Numbered from the stretch's first letter, positions 30,236 through 40,779 are shown. The stretch: 64,000 nt of DNA from Bemisia tabaci (GCF_918797505.1 NC_092801.1:14570001-14634000), one strand, 5' to 3'. Numbers and translations: made by a program. The notes: generated by a model from the letters alone, not told the origin.

Positions 30236-30870
30236 AGAGGTCCCGGGAGTTCCGTATCAGCCGCGACGTGCATCTCACGGCCGTGACGCACAACGACGAC
30301 GACCGCCGTCAGTTCCGGTCATAGTGCCTCCCACGGTCCGACGTCCGACGATCGGGTGGACACCCGCTGGACGCTCCGTCGACTGCTCTACCGTGACGAC
30401 AGTGCCTCCGTATCAGCTTCACTTTCAGGCTGAGGTCTTTTGCCTTGGTCTGGAAGTGAAGTTGAGTTGGAGGCTCTGTCGTCCGACCGAGCACTCGTCG
30501 GGGCGCCCGGCGCGCGGTCGTCCGCCCGGTCGGCGAATGTCGTATACGTCCGACGAGCGGGTGGACACCCGCTGGACGCTTCAACGACTGCTCTACCGTG
30601 ATGACAGTGCCTCCGTATCAGCTTCACTTTCAGGCTGAGGTCTTTTGCCTTGGTCTGGAAGTGAAGTTGAGTTGGGGGCTCTGTCGTCCGACCGAGCACT
30701 CGTCGGGGCGCCCGGCGCGCGGTCGTCTTCCCGGTCGGCGGACGTCACCGTCTGGAGGCGCTAGAGGAGCGACCTGCGGACACCGCCCCGGCCGCACGTC
30801 TGCCCCGGTGGATGGTTGCGGGCACCGTGGAGGTGCCCTTTGTACCCTTGGTCGGTGACCTTGGGATTGG
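30236..30870 (+). repeat. GC-rich tandem array, unit about 203 bp
   Basis: GACAGTGCCTCCGTATCAGC recurs at about 30400 and 30603. The segment GGTGGACACCCGCTGGACGC recurs at about 30356 and 30560. This gives roughly two and a half units of about 203 bp, followed by GC-rich single-copy sequence to about 30870. The block is far richer in C and G than its neighbours. It is followed by CCCGATGCCCAGCTGGGCAT and a CT-rich tract. It could be a tandem promoter block of a non-LTR retrotransposon, a CpG island or foreign DNA. Several long frames are open on both strands, as expected for GC-rich DNA. Confidence 0.7.
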
Positions 30871-30903
30871 CTCCCGATGCCCAGCTGGGCATGGTTACCA
30901 GCC

Positions 30904-30956
30904 TCTTCTTTCTTTCTTTCTTTCCTTCCTTCCTCTCCTTCCTCTCCTTCCCCTCC
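30904..30956 (+). repeat. CT-rich simple repeat
   Basis: TTCTTTCTTTCTTTC followed by CCTTCCTCTCC-type units. Confidence 0.9.
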
Positions 30957-30978
30957 TTGTTTTCTTACCGTGGCCGAC

Positions 30979-31198
30979 TGAGTGACGATTGACTGCTTAC
31001 TGAGTGACTGATTACTGAGCGACTGATTGACTGAGCGACTGAGTGACTGAGTGACTGATTGACTGAGTGACTGATTGACTTGAGTGACTGATTGACTGAG
31101 TGACTGATTGATTGAGTGACTGATTGACTGAGTGACTGATTGATTGAGTGACTGATTGACTGAGTGACTGATTGACTGAGTGACTGATTGACTGATAT
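30979..31198 (+). repeat. 8-bp/16-bp minisatellite (GACTGATTGACTGAGT)n
   Basis: About 220 bp of alternating GACTGATT and GACTGAGT units with minor changes. Minus-strand frames through it encode repeats such as SINQSLSQSVTQ; I regard these as artefacts. It ends just before the CACTGG MITE at 31217. Confidence 0.95.
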
Positions 31199-31216
31199 GG
31201 TTAGGTGGGATGCATG

Positions 31217-31444
31217 CACTGGAAAAAAAACACATTGGATCTAGAGTCCAGACTCTTGAAAACATTGACAAAAAAATGGACTCTTGATTCAATCAGATTT
31301 AAGCTTAAATCAAGAGGAAATCCGCTCAAATTAAGAGGCTTGGTTCTTGATTTAAGCTTAAATCTGATTGAATCAAGAGTCCTTTTTCTTGTCGATTTTT
31401 TTAAGAGTCTGGACTCTAGATCCAATGTGTTTTTTTTTCCAGTG
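31217..31444. mobile_element. CACTGG palindromic MITE, TG duplication
   Basis: A 228-bp palindrome, CACTGGAAAAAAAACACATT to its inverse. TG precedes (31215-31216) and follows (31445-31446). The arms keep ATTTAAGCTTAAAT intact on both sides, suggesting a young copy. Confidence 0.88.
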
Positions 31445-31827
31445 TGAGCTTAGTGGTCTGTCAGGGCATGAGAGGTTTATCTCTCGCCTTCACTCACTCA
31501 TGATCTTATTCATCATGTAAGTATCGTATTTTTTCTTTAATTTCTAAGTTTTTAAAGTTATCATATATTAAGTTGAAAAAATAAATTCCAGCTCGAATTG
31601 TTTGGTGTTTTTTTTCAGAAAAAAGTGACATGTATTAGTCATCAATCTCCACAGAAAAATCTGAAGAATTGATTTCCGAAATCTCCGACGCATAAATTCT
31701 CCCTCGTTTTCGAGATATTTTCGATGAAAATGAACCCCGTGTTATTTTCCACGAGGGTCCCGACAGAAAGTAGGCACCAGGCAAATCCGCCATCAGAGAC
31801 GAATCGTAAAAGAGGGAGTGAAACTAG

Positions 31828-31983
31828 GCCGTGAATTGCGATGTATCGATTATTCTGCCATTTAAACCTATGGTAAAGAATCGATTATTAAGTTGGTCGC
31901 TGCGAGCACCCTGTTTATCGATCCTTTTCCATAGGTTTAAATGGCATAACAATCGATACATCGCAATTCATGCCACGCCACTG
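31828..31983. mobile_element. hAT-like MITE, CAGTGGCG family, left end lost
   Basis: Begins GGCCGTGAATTGCGATGTATCG and ends CATGCCACGCCACTG. The centre has AAGAATCGATTATTAAG and CCATAGGTTTAAATGGC. The outer CAGTGGCG of the left end is missing. Confidence 0.75.
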
Positions 31984-32130
31984 ATAAATGTGAGTTAGGT
32001 TGGAGCAACTTTTTGCCATCCAATTCAGTTAAAACATAGATGAAGCTGCTATTGCAACACTTAAATCATTCGCCCCTTTTTTCCCTTTTTCTTTTAAAGT
32101 TTTAGAATACGTCGTTTTGTTAAAGATCAT

Positions 32131-33073
32131 CAGGGCTGCCGATTCTTGAGTAACTCTCACTGTGAGTTATTTTTGAGCATCAGTGAGTAAAACGTGAGTA
32201 GAATGAGTAATTCGCGGGTAATCTGACTGTCCGTGAGTAAATTTCTTGTAGTGTCTCGAAAAGAATTGAAGCGATCAATGAAATGGGATAAATGATCCCC
32301 AATTAGTTCATGTTTGGCGAGATTTTTATGAGTAATAAGTGAGTAAAATTATGACCGGTGAGTCAAGAGTGAGTAAAATTGAGAACGATGAGTCAAGAGT
32401 GAGTAAAATTGAGAACGATGAGTCAAGAGTGAGTAAAATTGAGAACGGCGAGTCAAGAGTAAGTAAATTCAAGAAACTGTGAGTAACCAGTAAATAAAAT
32501 CAAGAAATGTTTAGCAGAGAGTCAGTAAAATCAAGGACGGTGAGATACTAGTGATTAAAATCGAGAAACGGTGAGCATCTAGTTAGTAAAATGGAGAAAT
32601 GGTGAATAAAGAGTTAGTGAAATCAAGAAACGGTGAGCAAAGAGTAAGCCGAGAACAGTAAGTAAATATGAGTAAAATCGAAAACAGCGAGATTTGTAGG
32701 AGTAATTTTTGAGTAAAATCATGAACGGCGAGTCAAGAGTGAGTAAAATCAAGAAACTGTGAGTAACCAGTGAGTTAAATCGAGAAATGATTAGCAAAGA
32801 GTCGGTAAAATCAAGGACGGTGAGTATACTAGTGATTAAAATCGAGAAACGACGAGGAAAGAGTAAATCGAGAACAGTAGACGGTAGACAAGTGATTAAA
32901 ATCGAGAAAACGTGAGTAAGAGTCAAGCGAGAAAAATTGAGAATAGTGAGTATCGGAAACAGGAGAAAGAGTAAACGAGAAAAGTGAGTAACAAGCGAGA
33001 AAAATTGAGAACTGTGAGTAGCGGGTAAATGAAATAAATTTGCAAAACGTGATTAAAGGTGTCGGCAGCCCTG
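32131..33073. mobile_element. CAGGGCTGCCGA element filled with GTGAGTAAA repeats
   Basis: 12-bp ends CAGGGCTGCCGA and TCGGCAGCCCTG enclose 943 bp. The whole interior is a degenerate tandem repeat of about 24-34 bp built on GTGAGTAAAATTGAGAAC and GATGAGTCAAGA. The most regular part is about 32355-32470. The termini are hAT-like, but the flanks AAGATCAT and ATTATGAT do not give a perfect duplication. The repeats contain many copies of GTGAGTAA, which matches the consensus for a 5' splice site. Confidence 0.75.
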
Positions 33074-33279
33074 ATTATGATGAACGAAGTCGGGAGAGTG
33101 TGCCCAACCTTGTAAACGTCAGGAATTTTTGTTGCGGAACCTTGGAATTCATCTTCCAGTCAAAAATTATTTTCTGTCATTATTTTCTTCCGCATTCACA
33201 TATTCTGTGGACATGAGCCAAAACTTCTGCCCTGAAGTCATCGAATTTTCGTTTTATTCTTTCGACAACTCGCGCCAGT

Positions 33280-33281
33280 AT

Positions 33282-33314
<33 letters not shown>
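33280..33314 (+). repeat. Poly(T) tract
   Basis: About 34 T following GCCAGTATTA. No flanking duplication seen. Confidence 0.9.
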
Positions 33315-33316
<2 letters not shown>

Positions 33317-33513
33317 TTTTCTTTGTATAAAGCGATTTTATGAGAAATTGAGTCAAAATCTCATCGAAAAGGTATTGAAAAGTCAGGGATTTTCATATTC
33401 AAAAACTTGACCCAAGTATGACGAACTCGAATTTGTCATTGAAGGAAAACACCACACCTTACAGACTATTCTCAAGCCAAACGATGAATTAGTATTGATG
33501 CAATTCCAACCAT

Positions 33514-33659
33514 ATTTGGACTGCATTTTGCAATTTGGAACTATAAATTCTGGCTCTTCTGGAAAAAACACTTATGTACATAAGGAAACTAATGGCACAT
33601 ACGTTGTTTTTAAACCGGGCTAGAATTTATAGTTCTAAATTTCAAAATGTGGTCCAATT
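33514..33659. mobile_element. TTGGACTGCATTTTGC MITE
   Basis: TTTGGACTGCATTTTGCAAT to AAATGTGGTCCAATT. The centre is CTTATGTACATAAGGAAAC. Confidence 0.82.
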
Positions 33660-34272
33660 GTAGTTCCACGTTCATTAATGATGTTGTGTCATCATGTGCA
33701 TGAAAACAATGCGAATATTACTTTTTTAGGCCTTCAAGCAACCAAATCAATTGAACAAAAATAATTATTGAAAAATATTGCATCCTCTACAAAACTGGAC
33801 TTACTACAATGGAAGGAGACACGCCATTATGATTAATTTTTTTTTGTCTTTTGTTGTCTTTTTTTGTTTCTTGACTATCCACAGGAAAAATGGCTTTTGA
33901 TTTTATTTTTTATTTCAAGGTACCCCCTCACCATTAGCATTATCATCTTCGATTTTTTTGTATTTTATCTTTACAAATTACGTTGTAACATGTACACACC
34001 TCATTTGGGCAGAATTTAAGTAAGCTAAGAAATTTTTTTTCGTATGATTCCTTTCCTGTAATGGGGCGGACCCAACAATTTATTTTAAAAAACATAGTCT
34101 CTGTCCCAGTGTAACCTTTTCGTGGCTAATCTTTTAGTGCGCAGTGCGTTTTCAGTGGTGGCGTTGTGAGTGCTTTCAGCTTGGCGTCGGGCAATTGGAT
34201 AACACTTATCTGGTGCGTATCTCATAGTTTTTTTCATTCTTGTGTTTAAATTTCATCCATTGAGCCCACGCG

Positions 34273-34525
34273 CTGCCATGCCAAGATAAAACGTCGTATG
34301 GACCTTTAGCCGTTGCCAAATTTCCTTTGATGAATCAGAAATTTTCGGGCAAATTCATTAATATTTTTCTTCTGATTTTCCAGAGAATTGTCCTCGTAAT
34401 TTGATTTAAATAGTCTGCAAATTTCAAGGAAACATCATCATAACTTTCTTTTACAATAAATATTTCCCGAAAGGAAATTTGGCAACATTCGAATATTCAT
34501 ACGGCGTTTTTCCTTAGCGCGGCAG
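34273..34525. mobile_element. CTGCCGTGCTAAGG MITE, both ends present
   Basis: The left end is CTGCCATGCCAAGATAAAAC and the right end TTTTTCCTTAGCGCGGCAG; 253 bp. CAAATTTCC and GGAAATTTGGCAA pair subterminally. No convincing target duplication. Confidence 0.8.
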
Positions 34526-34595
34526 TGCAGGCGTGCAGAATTTGCTTGATGTCCCGATTCTTGGATCGCGGGTGGAAGCCAGACGGAGACGGTGT

Positions 34596-35216
34596 CAGTG
34601 GCGAGGCCTGAATGGTCGATTATAATCGATAATTATCGATGTGTCGCCATTTGAAGTTATGGTAAAGAATCAATTGCTAAGGTGATTCGATGGAGGCCAT
34701 TTTTGGTGTCAGAGCGACTTGCGATATATCGCATCGACTTGTTCCATAATTCCAGCTACTTGTCATTTTTTTCGAATTTTGAGAACGCACTTCTGTTGTC
34801 ATGAGACTTAAGAACTCATGTACCAAATTTGACAAAGAAATTCAACGTATTAAAGGCGTGGTTTTTTTAGAGGAAAAATGTAGCATTCGAGTGCAGTTTC
34901 GATATCAGTGTCGAATGCGATATTTTCTCTCTAAAAAAACCAGGCCTTTATTACGTTGAATTTCTTTGTCAAATTTGGTACATAAGTTCTTAAGTCTCAT
35001 GACAACAGAAGTGCGATCTCAAAATTCGAAAAAAATGACAAGTAGCTGAAATTATGGAACAAAGCGATGCGATACATCGCACGTCACTCTGACACAAAAA
35101 TGGCCCTCCATCGAATCACCTTAAGGTGTTCGATGCAAACACCCTGATTGTCGACCCTGTTCCATAGGTTTAAATAGCAGATCCATCGGTATATCGCAAA
35201 GCACGCCTTGCCACCG
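34596..35216. mobile_element. hAT-like CAGTGGCG MITE carrying a nested TTAA element
   Basis: The ends are CAGTGGCGAGGCCTG and CGCCTTGCCACCG. The 8-bp duplication GACGGTGT flanks it (34588-34595, 35217-35224). Without the insert at 34683-35120 it would be about 180 bp, the normal family size. The family centre CTAAGGTG is the very site where the TTAA element entered. Confidence 0.9.
34683..35120. mobile_element. TTAA-target hairpin nested in hAT-like MITE
   Basis: GGTGATTCGATGGAGGCCA to its inverse, 438 bp. The left flank is CTAA and the right flank TTAA (35121-35124). GCGATATATCGC lies subterminally. Its arms match the element at 28984-29400 in plan (CACGCC-type inner arms, CTCATGTACCAAATTTGAC). 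Confidence 0.9.
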
Positions 35217-35489
35217 GACGGTGTGAACCTCCAAGCTTGGTGTACACTCACAAATAGAGACAAGGCATTGGTATCTTGGCAATGGTGGAAGCTTTTACTT
35301 TCGGGATTTAAACATGCAACTGTTGACCTACGAAGTAGATGGATGGCCAACAACGTGTTAAGGATTTCTTTTTGCGAACAAATCAAAGTTTGGGAAACTT
35401 GTTCGGCTCATGACATCACCCGAAGCTCGTTATCCACCTAGTAGGTGAGGGGGGTGGGGTCGCAGAGAGCGTTATGCCATTTTGTTTTT

Positions 35490-35870
35490 GCAAGTTGCAG
35501 ACTCCGGAATAGGTATGTGATATGGTATCACGTTAAAATGAAGGAAAATCTTGACACTCTACCCGTCTGAAATTAGTGGCGTCTTTGAATGATGGCATTA
35601 CGTTCGCATCGTGATGTAAGCGGGTATAAAGCGTGCAACTGTGCGAACTTCGGATTAGGTAAATGATGCGGTATCTCGCTCAAATGAAAGAAAATCATAG
35701 CGTTTGGCCTGTCTCAAATTAGCGACTTTATGAATGCAGGCATTATGCTTACATCGTGACAAGAGCGGAAATCAAGCGTGCAATTATGCGGATTCCCCAG
35801 TAGGTATGTGGTGTGGTATCACGCGATATGAAAGGAAAATCTAAGTCTCAAAGTTATAAGGAATGGGAAT
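35490..35870 (+). repeat. Degenerate tandem repeat, GTGGTATCACG type
   Basis: About three units of 125-130 bp. Each has a variant of CGTGCAACTATGCGGACTCC, AGTAGGTATGTGATGTGG, TATCACGCTAAAATGAAGG, and GCATTATGNTTACATCGTGA. The same units form the outer arms of the palindrome at 37886-40779. Confidence 0.8.
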
Positions 35871-36209
35871 GTAATCTAGGGAGAAGGTAGAGAAAAACTA
35901 CTGAAAATTCCGAGCTGCAGATCCTAAGCCGGGAAAATCGGGAGTACAAATTATTCGTTCTCTTCCGACCACGCTTATCGACTCCATGATATATTGCGCC
36001 TTTTTCATATTTCTTGGATGAAATTACAAAATTTCAGACGCCCGAAACTGTCCGTGAGAAAACTAGTGAAAATTCAAGATTACATGGAAACATTTAAGTT
36101 TCCTAGTTTTACTACAACTAGCATCTACTTTATTACGTATTGTGCCATTTTAACTTTCCTGGATCAAAATTTAACAATTAGCGCTAAAATTATCCTCGGC
36201 AAAACCAGT

Positions 36210-36362
36210 CAGTGGCGTGGCGTGCTTTGCATGCATCGATTGTTATGCCGTTTAAACCTATGAAAAATGATCGATAAACAGGGTACACCTTGATAATCGA
36301 TTCTGTACCATAGGTTTAAATGGTAGAACAGTCGATACATCGCAATTCACGCCACGCCACTG
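36210..36362. mobile_element. hAT-like MITE, CAGTGGCG family, intact
   Basis: A 153-bp element from CAGTGGCGTGGCGTGC to CACGCCACGCCACTG. Perfect 8-bp duplication AAACCAGT at 36202-36209 and 36363-36370. It sits inside unit-like sequence of the adjacent degenerate repeat field. Confidence 0.92.
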
Positions 36363-36499
36363 AAACCAGTGGAAACTCCGAGCTCCAGATTTTCATTCTA
36401 GAAAACTGGCTTAAAAGCACGGCATTTCGGTAGTTTTCTGAAGATATTCGCATAGACGTCATTATTTTCAAGCGTGGTCTTAACTTTCTCGGATGGAAA

Positions 36500-36850
36500 T
36501 TTTAAAAATTTGAATTATATTTTGCAATAAGGAACTCCTATCTTTGGTTCTTCCATAAAATCATCTTTCGACACGGGGAAACCAGTGGCACAAATTGATT
36601 GCATTTTGCATAAAGGAACCAAGAGCATTGCAATGTTGCTGAGATTGTGCAACTTTATCCATCGCAATATAACTATCGAAACCCTGAAAAAATATGAAAA
36701 CGTGGTAATTTTCGTCCTAAATTTACAGTTTTTAGCGATTAAAATAGAAACTGTTCATTATAATCAAGGTTTTCTTCCAAGACAAAAGAAGCTGCACAAT
36801 CTTAGCAACATTGCAATGCTCGTGGTTCCTTTTTTCAAAATGCAATCCAG
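36500..36850. mobile_element. TTGATTGCATTTTGCA MITE plus a half copy
   Basis: From 36594, TTGATTGCATTTTGCATAAAG and GAACCAAGAGCATTGCAATG face their inverses, which end near 36850 (AAAATGCAATCC). A diverged half copy (ATTTTGCAATAAGGAACTCC) precedes it at about 36510. It is related to the TTGGACTGCATTTTGC family. Another left half lies in each outer arm of the palindrome (38410-38470 and its mirror). Confidence 0.65.
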
Positions 36851-37076
36851 TGTTCTTTCCAAAATGAGCCAGGAACAGTGGTTCCTTACTGCAAAATGGG
36901 GTCCATTTAAAAGTGCCTTCGTTCATACAAGACGTCACTCATTTGGATTTAGAGCACAAACAATTAGAGCAATCTACTAAAAGAATTTATTTAAATTCCA
37001 ACTAATTAGGTGCCAGCAGTTGCGGTTAGACCTAAAGCTAGCTAACTAAATATCTAGATACATTATATTGATTATA

Positions 37077-37884
37077 CAGGGTTATCCAAAAGTCACTGAC
37101 CACCCCTGTAACTTTTTTCAAAATTGAGATAGAAGTTTGAAACTTTGGGAATGTTCCTCGGTCTAAAGTAGCAACTTTTTGGTCCCCCCAAAATTTTGGG
37201 AGGCCGGGCCCCCCTTAAGGGGGGCGAGGGCTAACTTTTTTTTTTCAAATGGCAACCCCCCCCTTTGTGATACCTCATTCGAAAGATAATAAAAAAAGAA
37301 AATTTTTGGCGCAAACCGCAGGTCAAAATGTTCATTTTTGACAAAATGGCGGCCGGTCAAAGTTCAAAATGGCGGAAATTTGGCATCTCCGTTGTTTATT
37401 GACGGATTGGTGTAAAACTCGGAATCCTAGGGTTTTCGAGATGAGAAAAACGATTCTGGCATTGGTTTTTCCAGAAAAGTCAGTCCTTTTCAAAATGGCG
37501 GCGGTCAAAATGGCGGCCTCGAGCGGGAAGTGGATATTTAGGCTGCATATCGTTGGATTTGCATGTAACTTGGTATCTGGGGGTATTCCGGCACTAGAAG
37601 AACGAATCTTCCATTGGATATCTAAAATTTAGACAAATTCCAAAATGGCGGCGGAAAAATGGCGGGTAATTAGTTTTACGGCTCTTCATAGATGGATTTG
37701 CATGAAATTCGATATCCTGGCGGTTTTTGGTTGGTTAAAAAGGAATCTTTCATTAGATTCTTGAAATATCAAATAATTTCATGCTAATCCATCGGTTAAA
37801 GAGCCGTAAAACTGATTTACCGCCATTTTTCCGCCGCCATTTGGAATTTGTCCTAAATTTTAGATATCCAATGGAAGATTCGTT
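37077..37884. mobile_element. CAGGGTTATCC foldback element, right arm truncated
   Basis: A left arm of about 625 bp (CAGGGTTATCCAAAAGTCAC onward), then a loop, then about 100 bp of right arm, ending at about 37884 exactly where the large palindrome begins. TA precedes it (37075-37076). The loop (about 37717-37784) is in the opposite orientation to the loop of the full copy at 38669. The arm contains an 87-codon frame (37369-37632) that is shared with the other copies but has no recognised domain. The arm repeats AAAATGGCGGC many times. Confidence 0.85.
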
Positions 37885-37885
37885 G

Positions 37886-40779
37886 ACAACTTGATCAACG
37901 ACAGCAAAGTGGGACAATAATGGCGTCCCAATGACGATTTATTACTTTTATTCTTAGATTATTTTTTCAGTTCGCTCCATGAAACTTAAAAAGTAGCTAT
38001 AAATAATGAAGCCTTATGATCGCATGGTAATACAAGCGGAAATCAAAGTTGCTACTATGCGAACTCCGGAATAGGTATGTCATGTGGTATCACGCTAAAA
38101 TGAAGGAAAATCTTAAGGCTCCACCGGTCACAAGTTATGAATGAGGACATTATGATCGCATCGTGATACGGCGGAAATCAAACGTGCAACAATGCGGACT
38201 CTGGAGTAGGTAGGTAATGTGGTATTAAACTAAAATGAAGGGAAATCATAACGTTTCATCTTTCTGAAATTAGTGACTTCTGAGAATGGGGACATTAAAA
38301 TCGCATTGTGATACAAGCAGAAATCAAGCATTCAACTATGCGTACTCCGGAGTAAGTATATGATGTGGTATCACGCTAAAATGAAGGAAAACTTTGAAGA
38401 TTCACCTGTCACAAATGGATTGCATTTTGCAAAAAGGAACCAGGATCATTCCAATGTCGCTAAGATCTTCAAACTTTTCTCACCTTGCAAATATGAACAG
38501 ATCATCTGAACAAATTTTATCTTAACTTCCAAAAATTATGAATTTAAGACCTATGAATTTATGAATTAAAATTACCTTTGTAAAGACCGTTTTCATGATT
38601 CCAGTAAACTTTTTCAAAGAATGCAAGTCGCACAATCCTAGTATAATTTGTCTTATTAATGTCTTCTACAGGGTTATCCAAAAGTCACTGACCACCCCTG
38701 TAACTTTTTTCAAAATTGAGATAGAAGTTTGAAACTTTGGGAATGTTCCTCGGTCTAAAGTAGCAACTTTTTGGTCCCCCCAAAATTTTGGGAGGCGGCC
38801 CCCCTTAAGGGGGGCGAGGGCTAACTTTTTTTTTTCAAATGGCAACCCCCCCTTTGTGATACCTCATTCGAAAGATAATAAAAAAAGAAAATTTTTGGCG
38901 CAAACCGCAGGTCAAAATGTTCATTTTTGACAAAATGGCGGCCGGTCAAAGTTCAAAATGGCGGAAATTTGGCATCTCCGTTGTTTATTGACGGATTGGT
39001 GTAAAACTCGGAATCCTAGGGTTTTTCGAGATGAGAAAAACGATTCTGGCATTGGTTTTCCAGAAAAGTCAGTCCTTTTCAAAATGGCGGCGGTCAAAAT
39101 GGCGGCCTCGAGCGGGAAGTGGATATTTAGGCTGCATATCGTTGGATTTGCATGTAACTTGGTATCTGGGGGTATTCCGGCACTAGAAGAACGAATCTTC
39201 CATTGGATATCTAAAATTTAGACAAATTCCTAAAATGGCGGCGGAAAAATGGCGGTAAATCAGTTTTACGGCTCTTTACCGATGGATTAGCATGAAATTA
39301 TTTGATATTTCAAGAATCTAATGAAAGATTCCTTTTTAACCAACCAAAAACCGCCAGGATATCGAATTTCATGCAAATCCATCGTATGAAGAGCCGTAAA
39401 ACTGAATTACCCGCCATTTTTCCGCCGCCATTTTGGAATTTGTCTAAATTTTAGATATCCAATGGAAGATTCGTTCTTCTAGTGCCGGAATACCCCCAGA
39501 TACCAAGTTACATGCAAATCCAACGATATGCAGCCTAAATATCCACTTCCCGCTCGAGGCCGCCATTTTGACCGCCGCCATTTTGAAAAGGACTGACTTT
39601 TCTGGAAAACCAATGCCAGAATCGTTTTTCTCATCTCGAAAAACCCTAGGATTCCGAGTTTTACACCAATCCGTCAATAAACAACGGAGATGCCAAATTT
39701 CCGCCATTTTGAACTTTGACCGGCCGCCATTTTGTCAAAAATGAACATTTTGACCTGCGGTTTGCGCCAAAAATTTTCTTTTTTTATTATCTTTCGAATG
39801 AGGTATCACAAAGGGGGGGTTGCCATTTGAAAAAAAAAAGTTAGCCCTCGCCCCCCTTAAGGGGGGCCGCCTCCCAAAATTTTGGGGGGACCAAAAAGTT
39901 GCTACTTTAGACCGAGGAACATTCCCAAAGTTTCAAACTTCTATCTCAATTTTGAAAAAAGTTACAGGGGTGGTCAGTGACTTTTGGATAACCCTGTAGA
40001 AGACATTAATAAGACAAATTATACTAGGATTGTGCGACTTGCATTCTTTGAAAAATTTTACTGGAATCATGAAAACGGTCTTTACAAAGGTAATTTTAAT
40101 TCATAAATTCATAGGTCTTAAATTCATAATTTTTTGGAAGTTAAGATAAAATTTGTTCAGATGATCTGTTCATATTTGCAAGGTGAGAAAAGTTTGAAGA
40201 TCTTAGCGACATTGGAATGATCCTGGTTCCTTTTTGCAAAATGCAATCCATTTGTGACAGGTGAATCTTCAAAGTTTTCCTTCATTTTAGCGTGATACCA
40301 CATCATATACTTACTCCGGAGTACGCATAGTTGAATGCTTGATTTCTGCTTGTATCACAATGCGATTTTAATGTCCCCATTCTCAGAAGTCACTAATTTC
40401 AGAAAGATGAAACGTTATGATTTCCCTTCATTTTAGTGTAATACCACATTACCTACCTACTCCAGAGTCCGCATTGTTGCACGTTTGATTTCCGCCGTAT
40501 CACGATGCGATCATAATGTCCTCATTCATAACTTGTGACCGGTGGAGCCTTAAGATTTTCCTTCATTTTAGCGTGATACCACATGACATACCTATTCCGG
40601 AGTTCGCATAGTAGCAACTTTGATTTCCGCTTGTATTACGATGCGATCATAAGGCTTCATTATTTATAGCTACTTTTTAAGTTTCATGGAGCGAACTGAA
40701 AAATAATCTAAGAATAAAAGTAATAAATCGTCATTGGGACGCCATTATTGTCCCACTTTGCTATCGTTGATCAAGTTGT
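37886..40779. repeat. 2.9-kb near-perfect palindrome
   Basis: The two arms mirror each other about 39332.5. Matched positions at both the outer edge (37886 with 40779) and the inner element edge (38669 with 39996) give the same coordinate sum, 78665, so the arms have no net length difference there. Only scattered substitutions and balanced small indels separate them (for example CATGGTAATAC versus CATCGTAATAC). The outer 783 bp of each arm are tandem units of the GTGGTATCACG type. The inner 1328 bp are the foldback element. The non-palindromic spacer is about 66 bp (39300-39365). Confidence 0.92.
38669..39996. mobile_element. CAGGGTTATCC foldback element, complete
   Basis: A 1328-bp element with arms of about 630 bp and a loop of about 66 bp. 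TA flanks it on both sides (38667-38668, 39997-39998), though the flanks are themselves palindromic. The arms begin CAGGGTTATCCAAAAGTCAC. They contain clusters of AAAATGGCGG, C- and G-rich blocks (GGTCCCCCC, CCCCTTAAGGGGGG) and identical 87-codon frames facing each other (38958-39221 + and 39444-39707 -). The frames start MAEIWHLRCLLTDWCKTRNP and have no recognised domain; they are probably incidental. Confidence 0.9.

Noticed and set aside
30630..31292. 220-codon minus-strand frame with SxNQSLSQSVTQ repeats
   Set aside because: It joins a 16-bp minisatellite, a CT tract and GC-rich repeats; there is no constraint or domain.
34141..34240. Third promoter candidate with TCAGT at 34152
   Set aside because: No CCAAT or other upstream element at the expected distance; the initiator pentamer alone is too common.
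37369..39707. Three copies of an 87-codon frame in the foldback arms
   Set aside because: Sequence identity comes from the repeat arms; no motif, no start context and no known family. Kept only as a note under the element.
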